In this document: piece by piece, positions 1-4,608 of the stretch
Layout: each line of letters begins with the position of its first letter
Position numbering within the stretch: position 1 is the first letter of the stretch
Origin: Acidimicrobiia bacterium
Lineage (GTDB): Bacteria > Actinomycetota > Acidimicrobiia > UBA5794 > JAOTWH01
Reading direction: 5' to 3'
Length of the DNA: 9,114 nt
Assembly (NCBI GenBank): GCA_029863035.1
Contig: JAOTWH010000082.1
Location: 1-9,114 of the forward strand
Notes under the pieces: model-generated
Seen by the model: the letters and a program-made list of their open reading frames with translations, nothing else
Databases searched by the model: none
Told to the model about the DNA's origin: nothing
Translations under genes and position numbers: made by a program

Positions 1-271
1 ATCTTCGGCATAGCACTTGAAGCGGGCCATCCTCGCCTCCCTTGGACCTGGGAATGATGTGGTCAGCGGTGAGGACGTTGGGAGGCGTCACGACGTGGCG
101 GGGTGTGCCGTAGCCGGGGCAGGTGGGGCCGTAAGCCGCCAGGTGGGCCGCTACCACAGAGGCACGCCGGGTGGCTTCTCGGTAGGTGCGTTCTGGGATG
201 GCGTGCTCATGACAGCGGCTCTGTCGAGTCGGGCGGCCGCACACCAGGCAGGGTTTCAGTGGTCTAGGCAT
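1..271 (-). CDS. HNH endonuclease, partial (C-terminus beyond left edge)
   Basis: The reading frame opens with ATG at 271-269 and stays open for 90 codons to the left edge without a stop, so only the N-terminal part is visible. Residues 8-23 carry CLVCG plus a later C20 and H23, a likely zinc-binding ribbon. C51 (CPGYG) precedes the HNH core ADHIIPRSKGGEDG (residues 69-82), where D70-H71 is the catalytic pair, and LQVLCRR follows; C88 would pair with a cysteine just outside the window. HNH nucleases of this form cut DNA using one metal ion and are common in actinobacterial phages and integrated elements. The start has only a weak purine stretch (GAGAACGAG) upstream. The gene is divergent from the membrane-protein genes to its right. 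The family call is firm; the role (phage, homing or defence) cannot be decided from this fragment. Confidence 0.82.
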   Translation of the reverse strand, partial: MPRPLKPCLVCGRPTRQSRCHEHAIPERTYREATRRASVVAAHLAAYGPTCPGYGTPRHVVTPPNVLTADHIIPRSKGGEDGPLQVLCRR

Positions 272-423
272 CGGGGTAGCTCGTTCTCTGCGAGCGGGTG
301 GGGCCAGATTAGAGCGCTGGGTGTGACATCTTGGGCACAGGCCGATAGGTCCCAACCCCCCCCGCCTGCCCGCGCATCGGCGTAGGGTCGGCAGCAAGAG
401 GCGAGGGAGAGGGAGGAGTTCTC

Positions 424-495
424 ATGTTGTCAGGGTTGTTCAAGCTGCCGTGGTTGGGATCTTCGGCCCTATCCATTGGGCGCTCCCCGGACTGA
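424..495 (+). CDS. Possible 23-aa leader peptide upstream of membrane protein
   Basis: ATG at 424 follows a strong Shine-Dalgarno run (GGGAGGAG, about 411-418) at about 5 nt spacing, and the frame closes at TGA 493-495. It would encode MLSGLFKLPWLGSSALSIGR plus three residues (SPD), a short amphipathic peptide with two tryptophan or phenylalanine clusters. The next gene starts at 520 with its own ribosome binding site, 24 nt after this stop, so the two would share a transcript. The ribosome binding site is the main evidence; codon statistics cannot be judged at this length. It may be a translated leader, a small membrane-active peptide or a chance ORF. Confidence 0.35.
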   Translation: MLSGLFKLPWLGSSALSIGRSPD

Positions 496-519
496 TGATT
501 CGCCGAGGAGGTGGGACTG

Positions 520-903
520 ATGCCGGAAACGCTCGCGTACGTCGCCGCGGGGATCGTGTTCCTGTGGGGCGTGAGCCACATCATGCCGACCAAAGAGGTC
601 GTCGCCGGATTCGGGAATATCAGCGAAGACAACCGCCACATCATCACCATGGAATGGGTGGCCGAGGGGCTGAGCTTCATTTTCGTGGCAGCGCTGATCG
701 TGGCGGTGACCTGGTCGGGCAAGACACCTGAGGCAGCCGAGGATCTCGTCTACCGGGTCAGCACCGGGTTCCTGATCGCGATCGGGGCGTGGACCGCCAT
801 GACCGGGGCCAAGACCTCGGGGGGCGGAGCGATCTGGTTCAAGATGTGTCCGGTGGTGATGTCGGTCGCCTCCGGGCTGCTCATCGCCGCCAGCCTTCTC
901 TGA
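520..903 (+). CDS. Uncharacterised small four-helix membrane protein
   Basis: This encodes 127 residues from ATG 520. I chose that start because GAGGAGG (505-511) sits 8 nt upstream; the in-frame GTG at 511 overlaps this site. Four hydrophobic segments are visible at about 5-22, 46-65, 82-98 and 105-127. A conserved-looking polar loop lies between the first two (PTKEVVAGFG, then ISEDNRHIITMEW, about residues 23-46). Charged residues are confined to loops, and C110 is the only cysteine. I do not recognise a named family. A possible 23-aa ORF precedes it, and no other gene is clearly cotranscribed. It lies on the side of the tRNA-tail repeats that may be an integrated element, so it could be cargo. 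Function is unknown; that it is a real membrane-protein gene is well supported by its composition and ribosome binding site. Confidence 0.8.
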   Translation: MPETLAYVAAGIVFLWGVSHIMPTKEVVAGFGNISEDNRHIITMEWVAEGLSFIFVAALIVAVTWSGKTPEAAEDLVYRVSTGFLIAIGAWTAMTGAKTSGGGAIWFKMCPVVMSVASGLLIAASLL

Positions 904-1354
904 GCCCGTCCGAGCCACCGCCTGGGTACTCCAGGGCCGATCCTCATACAACATCTCGCGACGCTGACGTCCTGGGACCCGCCCAAAGCCCACGCCGAAC
1001 ACCAGATATGCGCCACAACGATCCCTATCGGATTGGGGTGATCGGTCGGGACGAAGCCGAAGCCCGACGACGGTTCACTGCCGCCTTGGCTGCGTGGGGG
1101 AACTGCACGAACTCGTCGAAGCGGAGCGCCGGAACCCGGGGGAAAAATCGACTACGAGCGTGAGTTAGACCGCCACCCCGGTGTCTTTCAGGCCAGGCCG
1201 CATACAGGCCGCGAGACACCGAAAAAACACGCGAACCACCGCGAACCGCTGAACGCCCGAATCATCAGCTAGTCACTGACGAAACCGCCGATTCGCCCGT
1301 CGTTGTTGACCCCCCGGAAACTACCCGTTTCTCCCCGACGCGGAAGAAGTCACA
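904..1354. other. 451-nt stretch without an intact gene
   Basis: No complete ORF here reads like a protein. It contains a possible frameshifted gene (1008-1272), an imperfect hairpin with 8-bp outer arms CGGTGTCT (1179-1186) and AGACACCG (1214-1221) followed by A6 rather than T6, and short GCGAACC repeats around 1230-1250. No terminator with a T-tract was found for the membrane protein ending at 903. The right edge abuts the first tRNA-tail repeat. Confidence 0.5.
1008..1272 (+). pseudogene. Possible small gene broken by two 1-nt frame changes
   Basis: From ATG 1008 the frame reads MRHNDPYRIGVIGRDEAEAR and on to a TGG codon just before GGGGG (1096-1100). There it turns into unlikely sequence, but the next frame resumes as GELHELVEAERRNPG. 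A second G-run (1138-1142) again marks a change, after which KIDYERELDRHPGVFQ reads on to TAG at 1270-1272. Each change would be repaired by one extra G in a G5 run. The joined product would be about 88 residues, charged, helical and soluble. I recognise no family, and no good ribosome binding site precedes 1008. It could be a decayed gene, a sequencing error at homopolymers, or chance. Confidence 0.25.
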
Positions 1355-1378
1355 GGTTCGATCCCTGTAGCGCCCACG
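1350..1378 (+). pseudogene. tRNA 3'-end fragment, copy A (T-arm and acceptor strand)
   Basis: T-stem ACAGG (1352-1356), T-loop TTCGATC and T-stem CCTGT form a perfect T-arm, followed by an acceptor 3' strand AGCGCCC and discriminator A, without encoded CCA. No matching 5' acceptor (GGGCGCT followed by a D-arm) lies at the required distance upstream, and the bases to the left do not fold into an anticodon arm with T33. It is therefore a tRNA 3' tail rather than a whole tRNA. The amino acid identity cannot be assigned. Confidence 0.7.
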
Positions 1379-1425
1379 TTTACGGGACCAATCGCGGGTC
1401 CCGTTTTCGCGTAGTGGCGCTTTGC
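1355..1425 (+). repeat. Direct repeat of tRNA tail and terminator, copy A (att-like)
   Basis: The segment from GGTTCGATCCCTGTAGCGCC through the terminator hairpin to GTAGTGGCGCTTTGC matches 1514-1585 with only a few substitutions and one inserted base. The shared block begins within the T-arm, a typical crossover region for tyrosine integrases that use tRNA genes. Both copies point the same way. Confidence 0.75.
1382..1407 (+). terminator. Intrinsic terminator of tRNA tail, copy A
   Basis: ACGGGACC (1382-1389) pairs with GGTCCCGT (1397-1404) as an 8-bp stem with a 7-nt loop, followed by TTTT (1404-1407). It lies just after the tRNA tail, where a tRNA terminator is expected. Confidence 0.75.
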
Positions 1426-1427
1426 TT

Positions 1428-1505
1428 CGCTCACGGTCGGACTCGGTCGAGTCCTCATCGGCCTCGACTTTCGTCCTCCACCGGGCCTCGCTCCGCTCGG
1501 CGCTC
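1428..1505 (+). repeat. 78-nt dispersed repeat, copy 1
   Basis: By hand alignment this segment matches 2902-2979 at 68 of 78 positions with no gaps, including a shared block GCCTCGCTCCGCTCGGC. This copy contains the perfect dyad GGACTC-GGTC-GAGTCC, which has one mismatch in the other copy. It fills the spacer between the two tRNA-tail copies. Confidence 0.7.
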
Positions 1506-1513
1506 TATTCCCC

Positions 1514-1585
1514 GGTTCGATCCCTGTAGCGCCCACGTTTACGGGGCCCGATCGCGGGTCCCGTTTTCGCGTAGAGGCGCTTTGC
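1514..1585 (+). repeat. Direct repeat of tRNA tail and terminator, copy B (att-like)
   Basis: This is the second copy of the 1355-1425 block. Unlike copy A, the bases left of GGTTCGATCC do not complete the T-stem (CCCGG cannot pair with CCTGT), so homology to a tRNA stops inside the T-arm. The 3' end of the Lgt-like gene, read on the other strand, runs into this repeat and uses a TAA inside it (1539-1541). Confidence 0.75.
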
Positions 1586-2273
1586 CTCTGGTTCGCCGGG
1601 CGCGAGCAGTGAGCACCATGGCCGAGCCGGCTCCGGCGATGATCGCAGCCGCGTACCACAGGTTGGGTCGGCCCCCCAGCGCCGGGCGCAGCGGCTCGGT
1701 AACAAGCCTGATGGCTCCGGCAGCAGCCAGCGCAGTGGCGCCCACCAACCCGAGGGTGGGCGGCCGCAGTTTCCAGGCGAGAAGAAGCGCAGCGATAGCC
1801 AGAAATCCCAGTGCGGCATAGATCTCGGTGGGATGTCGGGTCACGGTGCTGCCGTCGAGGCTTGTCGCCCAGGGGAGATCGCTTGGCGTGCCAAGGCATG
1901 CGTCGCGAAACAGACAGCTGCCATGCCAGCCGGCCAACCCAGCCAGCACCGCGGCGGCCAATCCATCTGCTACTGCTCTTATCTCGCCTCGTCCCATGAA
2001 CGAGAGCACTGCCAAGGCTGTGAGCGACGCCCACCCGGTGTCGACACCGGCTCGGACGATGATGATGTCGCCGAGGTGAGCTGCCGGGTTCACGCCGTTG
2101 CCGATCATGGTCGCCAGCCGCCCGACCACCAATCCTGCCGCGGCCGACCCGAGCGCCAGATCCCACAGGTCTTTAGTGCAAGCTGCGGCGTTGCCTCGCT
2201 TGGCTTCCCACCACAGAACCGCGTACAGAACGCCGACGCCGATGGCCGCAGCGCCCAGCAATGAGAATTCCAC
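1539..2273 (-). CDS. Divergent Lgt-family (prolipoprotein diacylglyceryl transferase-like) membrane protein
   Basis: This encodes 244 residues from GTG 2273, starting 2 nt after the stop of the thioredoxin gene, so translation is probably coupled. It has about seven hydrophobic segments. The Lgt signature is visible as LGTPSDLPWA (127-136), RHPTEIYAAL (146-155) and a terminal IRLVTEPLR (188-196), matching the usual G.P.DLPW, HP.QLYEA and RF..EF.R blocks. True Lgt transfers diacylglycerol from phosphatidylglycerol to the lipobox cysteine. Two canonical blocks are altered. The HGG loop is replaced by DTGWASL (78-84), and GR.GNF..NGE by GWHGSCLFRDACLG (115-128), with C120 and C126. The last residues (about 229-244, Arg-rich, ending RENGTRDRAP) are encoded by the tRNA-tail repeat. 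Family membership is good, Lgt activity is doubtful, and a role with the neighbouring redox lipoprotein is inferred. Confidence 0.8.
   Translation of the reverse strand: MEFSLLGAAAIGVGVLYAVLWWEAKRGNAAACTKDLWDLALGSAAAGLVVGRLATMIGNGVNPAAHLGDIIIVRAGVDTGWASLTALAVLSFMGRGEIRAVADGLAAAVLAGLAGWHGSCLFRDACLGTPSDLPWATSLDGSTVTRHPTEIYAALGFLAIAALLLAWKLRPPTLGLVGATALAAAGAIRLVTEPLRPALGGRPNLWYAAAIIAGAGSAMVLTARARRTRGKAPLRENGTRDRAP
1541..1567 (+). terminator. Intrinsic terminator of tRNA tail, copy B
   Basis: ACGGGGCCCG (1541-1550) pairs with CGGGTCCCGT (1555-1564), allowing one G-T pair, around a 4-nt loop ATCG, followed by TTTT. Read on the minus strand the stem is followed by AAACG, so it is not an efficient terminator for the Lgt-like gene, although the stem could slow transcription. 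Confidence 0.65.
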
Positions 2274-2275
2274 GG

Positions 2276-2761
2276 CTAGCCGCGCACCAGCTCGTCGAGA
2301 TGAAGTGCCAGAGTCCGCTCGTCGATGACCCCGTTGTGGAGATAGGACAACTCGCCTCCAGCGCGGAAGAAGAAGGTCAGCGGTACACCGCGCCCACCGA
2401 GGGAGCCTGGAACGTCGCCAGAGGAATCGAAGAAGTGCTCGAATCCGCCCAGATCGAATTCGGCGATGAACTCACGGGCGCCCGACATCTGGTCCTTGGT
2501 ATCGATACCGATAAAGCGGACCTCCTCACCGAACTGCTCGTTGGCCGAACGCAGCAGAGGTGCCTCGGATCGACAGGGGATGCACCATGATGCCCACACA
2601 TTGACCATCACCGGGAGATCAGAAGAAGACAAGAGATCGCCGATCTCCGAGACGGATATCGAAGGCAAGGGCTCGACGTCGGCTGCAGCAACGCTCGTTC
2701 CTGAACATGAAGCTGCCAGCACCGAAATCGACAAGAGAGCCATTAAGCCGCGGCGGGACAC
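2276..2761 (-). CDS. TlpA-like thioredoxin-fold lipoprotein
   Basis: This encodes 161 residues from GTG 2761. An N-terminal MSRRG and hydrophobic stretch end in LAASC (15-19), a lipobox-like site, so the mature protein is probably anchored through C19 on the outer face of the membrane. The thioredoxin fold follows: VNVWASWCIPC (53-63) gives the redox pair C60-C63, IGIDTKD (84-90) is typical of TlpA/ResA proteins, and GRGVPLTFFF (123-132) holds the cis-proline P127. Such proteins reduce or rearrange disulfides in exported proteins or in cytochrome c maturation. An in-frame ATG at 2743 is an alternative start; neither has a clear ribosome binding site. I preferred GTG because it supplies the arginines of the signal peptide. 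It is directly coupled to the Lgt-like gene. The position -3 alanine makes the lipobox slightly non-ideal. Confidence 0.87.
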   Translation of the reverse strand: MSRRGLMALLSISVLAASCSGTSVAAADVEPLPSISVSEIGDLLSSSDLPVMVNVWASWCIPCRSEAPLLRSANEQFGEEVRFIGIDTKDQMSGAREFIAEFDLGGFEHFFDSSGDVPGSLGGRGVPLTFFFRAGGELSYLHNGVIDERTLALHLDELVRG

Positions 2762-2783
2762 CGACGGAGTCTATGGAAAGGGC

Positions 2784-2812
2784 ACAATTGCGGGGCCTGC
2801 GGTAGCACTCAA
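2784..2812 (-). promoter_or_regulatory. Candidate promoter of thioredoxin/Lgt-like operon
   Basis: Read on the minus strand, TTGAGT (2812-2807) and AATTGT (2789-2784) are separated by 17 nt. The -35 match is fair and the -10 match weak. The -35 element lies within the 16-bp palindrome, which would make that palindrome an operator. Confidence 0.35.
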
Positions 2813-2820
2813 TTGAGTGC
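2805..2820. promoter_or_regulatory. 16-bp perfect palindrome, candidate operator
   Basis: GCACTCAATTGAGTGC is identical on both strands. It lies 44 nt upstream of the thioredoxin start and overlaps the best -35 candidate. A perfect AT-centred 16-mer in GC-rich intergenic DNA suggests a dimeric regulator site. The protein that would bind is unknown. Confidence 0.45.
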
Positions 2821-2901
2821 GTGGCGCCCAGCGTGGCCTCGCCCGAGCTTGATCTGTCACGGCCGTCACCGTGGGCGGCGCTTTACGCGATCCTGCAGCG
2901 T

Positions 2902-2979
2902 CGCTCGCGGTCGGAGTCGGTCGAATCCTATTCGGCCTCGACCTTCCTCCTTCACCGTGCCTCGCTCCGCTCGGCCCTC
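2902..2979 (+). repeat. 78-nt dispersed repeat, copy 2
   Basis: This is the second copy of the 1428-1505 repeat, ungapped with 10 differences by hand count. It sits between the thioredoxin promoter region and the end of the secreted-protein gene, in a 270-nt stretch (2762-3031) that otherwise holds only the palindrome and candidate promoter. A related GGCGCTTT motif precedes both copies, but here about 14 extra bases intervene. Confidence 0.7.
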
Positions 2980-3031
2980 AAGTCTCGAGGGGATCATCCG
3001 CTGCGGGTGGGACCCTGACCTCGTAAGTGGC

Positions 3032-3547
3032 TCAGCCCTGAGGATCGATGATCTCGACCTCCCATCGGGCTGCGTCGCTGGCTCCTGCTCCACATGTCGC
3101 TTCGACATCGAGACCTTCGAGTCGCACCTTGAGCAGCTTCCCGGCGTCATCGTCGACGCCCCCCGCTGATCCTCGGCCCTGCCACTCACCGTCCTTGTAG
3201 TGGCCGCTGAAGAATCCATCGAAGTCGCCCATGACCTCGTCGCGGACCGTCAGTGTGCCTCTAATGGACCCCGAACCGCTCTTTGTGTTGAGATCGATGG
3301 CGGCCAACCCCGAGTTGATGCCGGCTGGTTCGCCATCATCGGTGAGGAATCCGACGTAGGGGAAGTCGCGGATATGCCAGATCATGTCGTCCTTGCCGGT
3401 CATCTCGACAGCACCGGGGGGACCTGTAGCGAAGACGCACTCGGTACGGGAGTATTCGGTCTTGTCCACAGCCCCGGCACCGACCGGCGCTGCCATCACC
3501 CCCATTACCAGAGCAATCACCACCAGGACCAGAAGTATTCGCCTCAT
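3032..3547 (-). CDS. Small secreted protein of unknown function
   Basis: This encodes 171 residues from ATG 3547. I chose this start because GGGAGGAGGAG lies just upstream and the product begins with a clean signal peptide (MRRILLVLVVIALVMGVMAA, cleavage likely near GAGA-V27). The frame extends 18 codons further up to an ATG at 3601, but that part contains the ribosome binding site and hairpin. The mature part is about 145 residues, acidic and glycine-rich. It looks beta-rich, with a central GDFDGFFSGHYKDGEW-type run (107-122) followed by GRGSAGG. It has two cysteines, C37 and C152, near the two ends, which may form a disulfide. I recognise no family. It lies upstream of the thioredoxin lipoprotein on the same strand but 270 nt apart, so cotranscription is not certain. 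A disulfide-handling partner nearby is suggestive only. Confidence 0.8.
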   Translation of the reverse strand: MRRILLVLVVIALVMGVMAAPVGAGAVDKTEYSRTECVFATGPPGAVEMTGKDDMIWHIRDFPYVGFLTDDGEPAGINSGLAAIDLNTKSGSGSIRGTLTVRDEVMGDFDGFFSGHYKDGEWQGRGSAGGVDDDAGKLLKVRLEGLDVEATCGAGASDAARWEVEIIDPQG

Positions 3548-3564
3548 CGTCTCCTCCTCCCTTT

Positions 3565-3600
3565 GACGCTTGTGGGCAAGCGTCATGCCCCGAAAGGGCA
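3565..3600 (-). promoter_or_regulatory. Two leader hairpins before the secreted-protein gene
   Basis: GACGCTTG-TGGG-CAAGCGTC (3565-3584, plus-strand reading) is a perfect 8-bp stem with a 4-nt loop, and TGCCC-CGAAA-GGGCA (3586-3600) is a 5-bp stem with a 5-nt loop. Both would lie in the leader RNA, the first ending about 5 nt before the AGGAGG ribosome binding site. They could protect the mRNA or gate translation. No known riboswitch class was recognised. Confidence 0.45.
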
Positions 3601-3688
3601 ACGGCCAGAGGCTTAGGCCCCGAATAGTGACCCACCGTCGCTTTCTAGTCGCTCAGAGGGGTAACTAGTCCTTCCATGATTTCGGGGA

Positions 3689-3838
3689 ATGGACCAACAC
3701 GGCACTGTCTATTACGCATACGTTGTCCACATGGACTTAGTACAGCTTGCTTCAGTCGTGATCCTCTTCCACGCCACACTCTTCTTGATCGTCGACGGCA
3801 TGCTGTCGATGGCACGTCGCGCCGTCAGGTCTCGCTAG
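3689..3838 (+). CDS. Possible 49-aa single-helix membrane protein
   Basis: ATG 3689 opens a frame of 49 codons ending at TAG 3836-3838. An internal ATG at 3731 would give 35 residues. Residues 18-38 (VQLASVVILFHATLFLIVDG and onward) form one hydrophobic helix, followed by a basic tail ending MARRAVRSR, which fits the positive-inside rule with the C-terminus in the cytoplasm. The stop directly abuts the stop of the convergent methyltransferase gene (3839), leaving no gap, a packing seen with real genes. The ribosome binding site is poor (TCGGGGA directly before 3689). I recognise no family. The composition and placement make a real small gene plausible, not proven. Confidence 0.42.
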   Translation: MDQHGTVYYAYVVHMDLVQLASVVILFHATLFLIVDGMLSMARRAVRSR

Positions 3839-4567
3839 CTAGACGGTCTGACTCTCGGGTCCCGACTCCAGCTCCCACACCTTGACTTCCCACAAGAAGC
3901 GTGATCCGCGCGTCTTGAGGTGCACTACGCCGCGATCGACCAGCTGTCTTACCACTGAGCTCTCGGCCAACATGGTTGGCAATGGGATCATGCGACTGGC
4001 GAGCTCGCGCAACTGTCCGTAGGCCGATTTGGCCGCTGTGAGGATGGCGGCTTCGTCTTGCAGCGACCCGGTTGGAAGCAACACGCGTCCCCCGGGACGA
4101 AGCCATTTCTTCGCTTCCTGCAACATTCGGATGGGGAGCTCACTGCCGTTCGGCCCGCCGCCGGTCTTGGAAGGGAACCAACCGCTCTCGGCTGCCAGAT
4201 CGTCAGGAATGCCGCTGACGTCGCCGATGATGAGATCTGCCTGAACGCTCTCGGGAATGGCGTCGAAGAGGTCTCCCCGGAAGAATTCGATCTTGTCGGC
4301 CACGCCCTGCTCTGTGGCGTTGGCGAGGCCCACCTCGCGCACATCCTCGGAGCTATCGACCGCGATGACCCTGCCGGCACCGAGCTTGGCGGCCAGAATC
4401 GCCAGAATGCCGCTGCCGCTGCCGACATCGATGACGACGTCGCCTTCATTGACCTGCAGTTCCTCGGCGAGCAGCGTGGTGATGGTCGAGGGCCGGAACG
4501 TATGAGTCCCGATGTTGAGGTTGAACGGACCTAGCCGGCCCTTCCAGGGGATGAGTTCCATATTCAT
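3839..4567 (-). CDS. Class I SAM-dependent methyltransferase (PrmA/HemK-like fold)
   Basis: This encodes 242 residues from ATG 4567 (a second ATG lies at 4561). The open frame continues further upstream but overlaps the protease gene and reads as nonsense there, so I took the first Met after the protease stop, 41 nt downstream. Motif I is IDVGSGSGILAILAAKLGAG (46-65), with D71 at the end of the second strand (VIAVDSSED) to bind the ribose of S-adenosylmethionine. The motif IV position reads DLIIGDVSG (111-119) instead of NPPY or DLILANI, so it is neither a standard PrmC nor a standard PrmA. A later block WLRPGGRVLLPTG is the usual post-II/III strand region. The C-terminal 60 residues look like a substrate part. 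The substrate is unknown. It is probably cotranscribed with the secreted protease. Confidence 0.82.
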   Translation of the reverse strand: MNMELIPWKGRLGPFNLNIGTHTFRPSTITTLLAEELQVNEGDVVIDVGSGSGILAILAAKLGAGRVIAVDSSEDVREVGLANATEQGVADKIEFFRGDLFDAIPESVQADLIIGDVSGIPDDLAAESGWFPSKTGGGPNGSELPIRMLQEAKKWLRPGGRVLLPTGSLQDEAAILTAAKSAYGQLRELASRMIPLPTMLAESSVVRQLVDRGVVHLKTRGSRFLWEVKVWELESGPESQTV

Positions 4568-4608
4568 CTCTGTCGCGAAATCGAACTCTACACCATGCCA
4601 ATGCGTCG

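Noticed and set aside
356..363. C8 homopolymer as a phase-variation tract
   Set aside because: It lies between divergent genes in no recognised coding frame or promoter spacer, and one eight-base run is weak evidence.
469..1002. Minus-strand frames opposite the small membrane protein
   Set aside because: Their composition (Arg/His/Gly-rich) and lack of a ribosome binding site mark them as shadows; the plus-strand gene has a good site and clear helices.
1303..1378. A complete tRNA gene ending at copy A
   Set aside because: The T-arm is perfect, but no 5' acceptor, D-arm or anticodon loop with T33 is found upstream.
1303..1821. Plus-strand frame of 172 codons across the tRNA tails
   Set aside because: It reads through both tRNA tails and the repeat, has Arg/Ser/Pro-rich composition and no domain, and is antisense to the Lgt-like gene.
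1321..2166. Long minus-strand frame containing GATGIEPVTS-type text
   Set aside because: GATGIEP/VTS peptides are a known false translation of the antisense of tRNA 3' ends. The frame also overlaps the well-supported Lgt-like gene.
2805..2820. CIRCE (HrcA) operator
   Set aside because: The half-sites match, but the spacer is 4 nt instead of 9 and the downstream genes are not chaperones.
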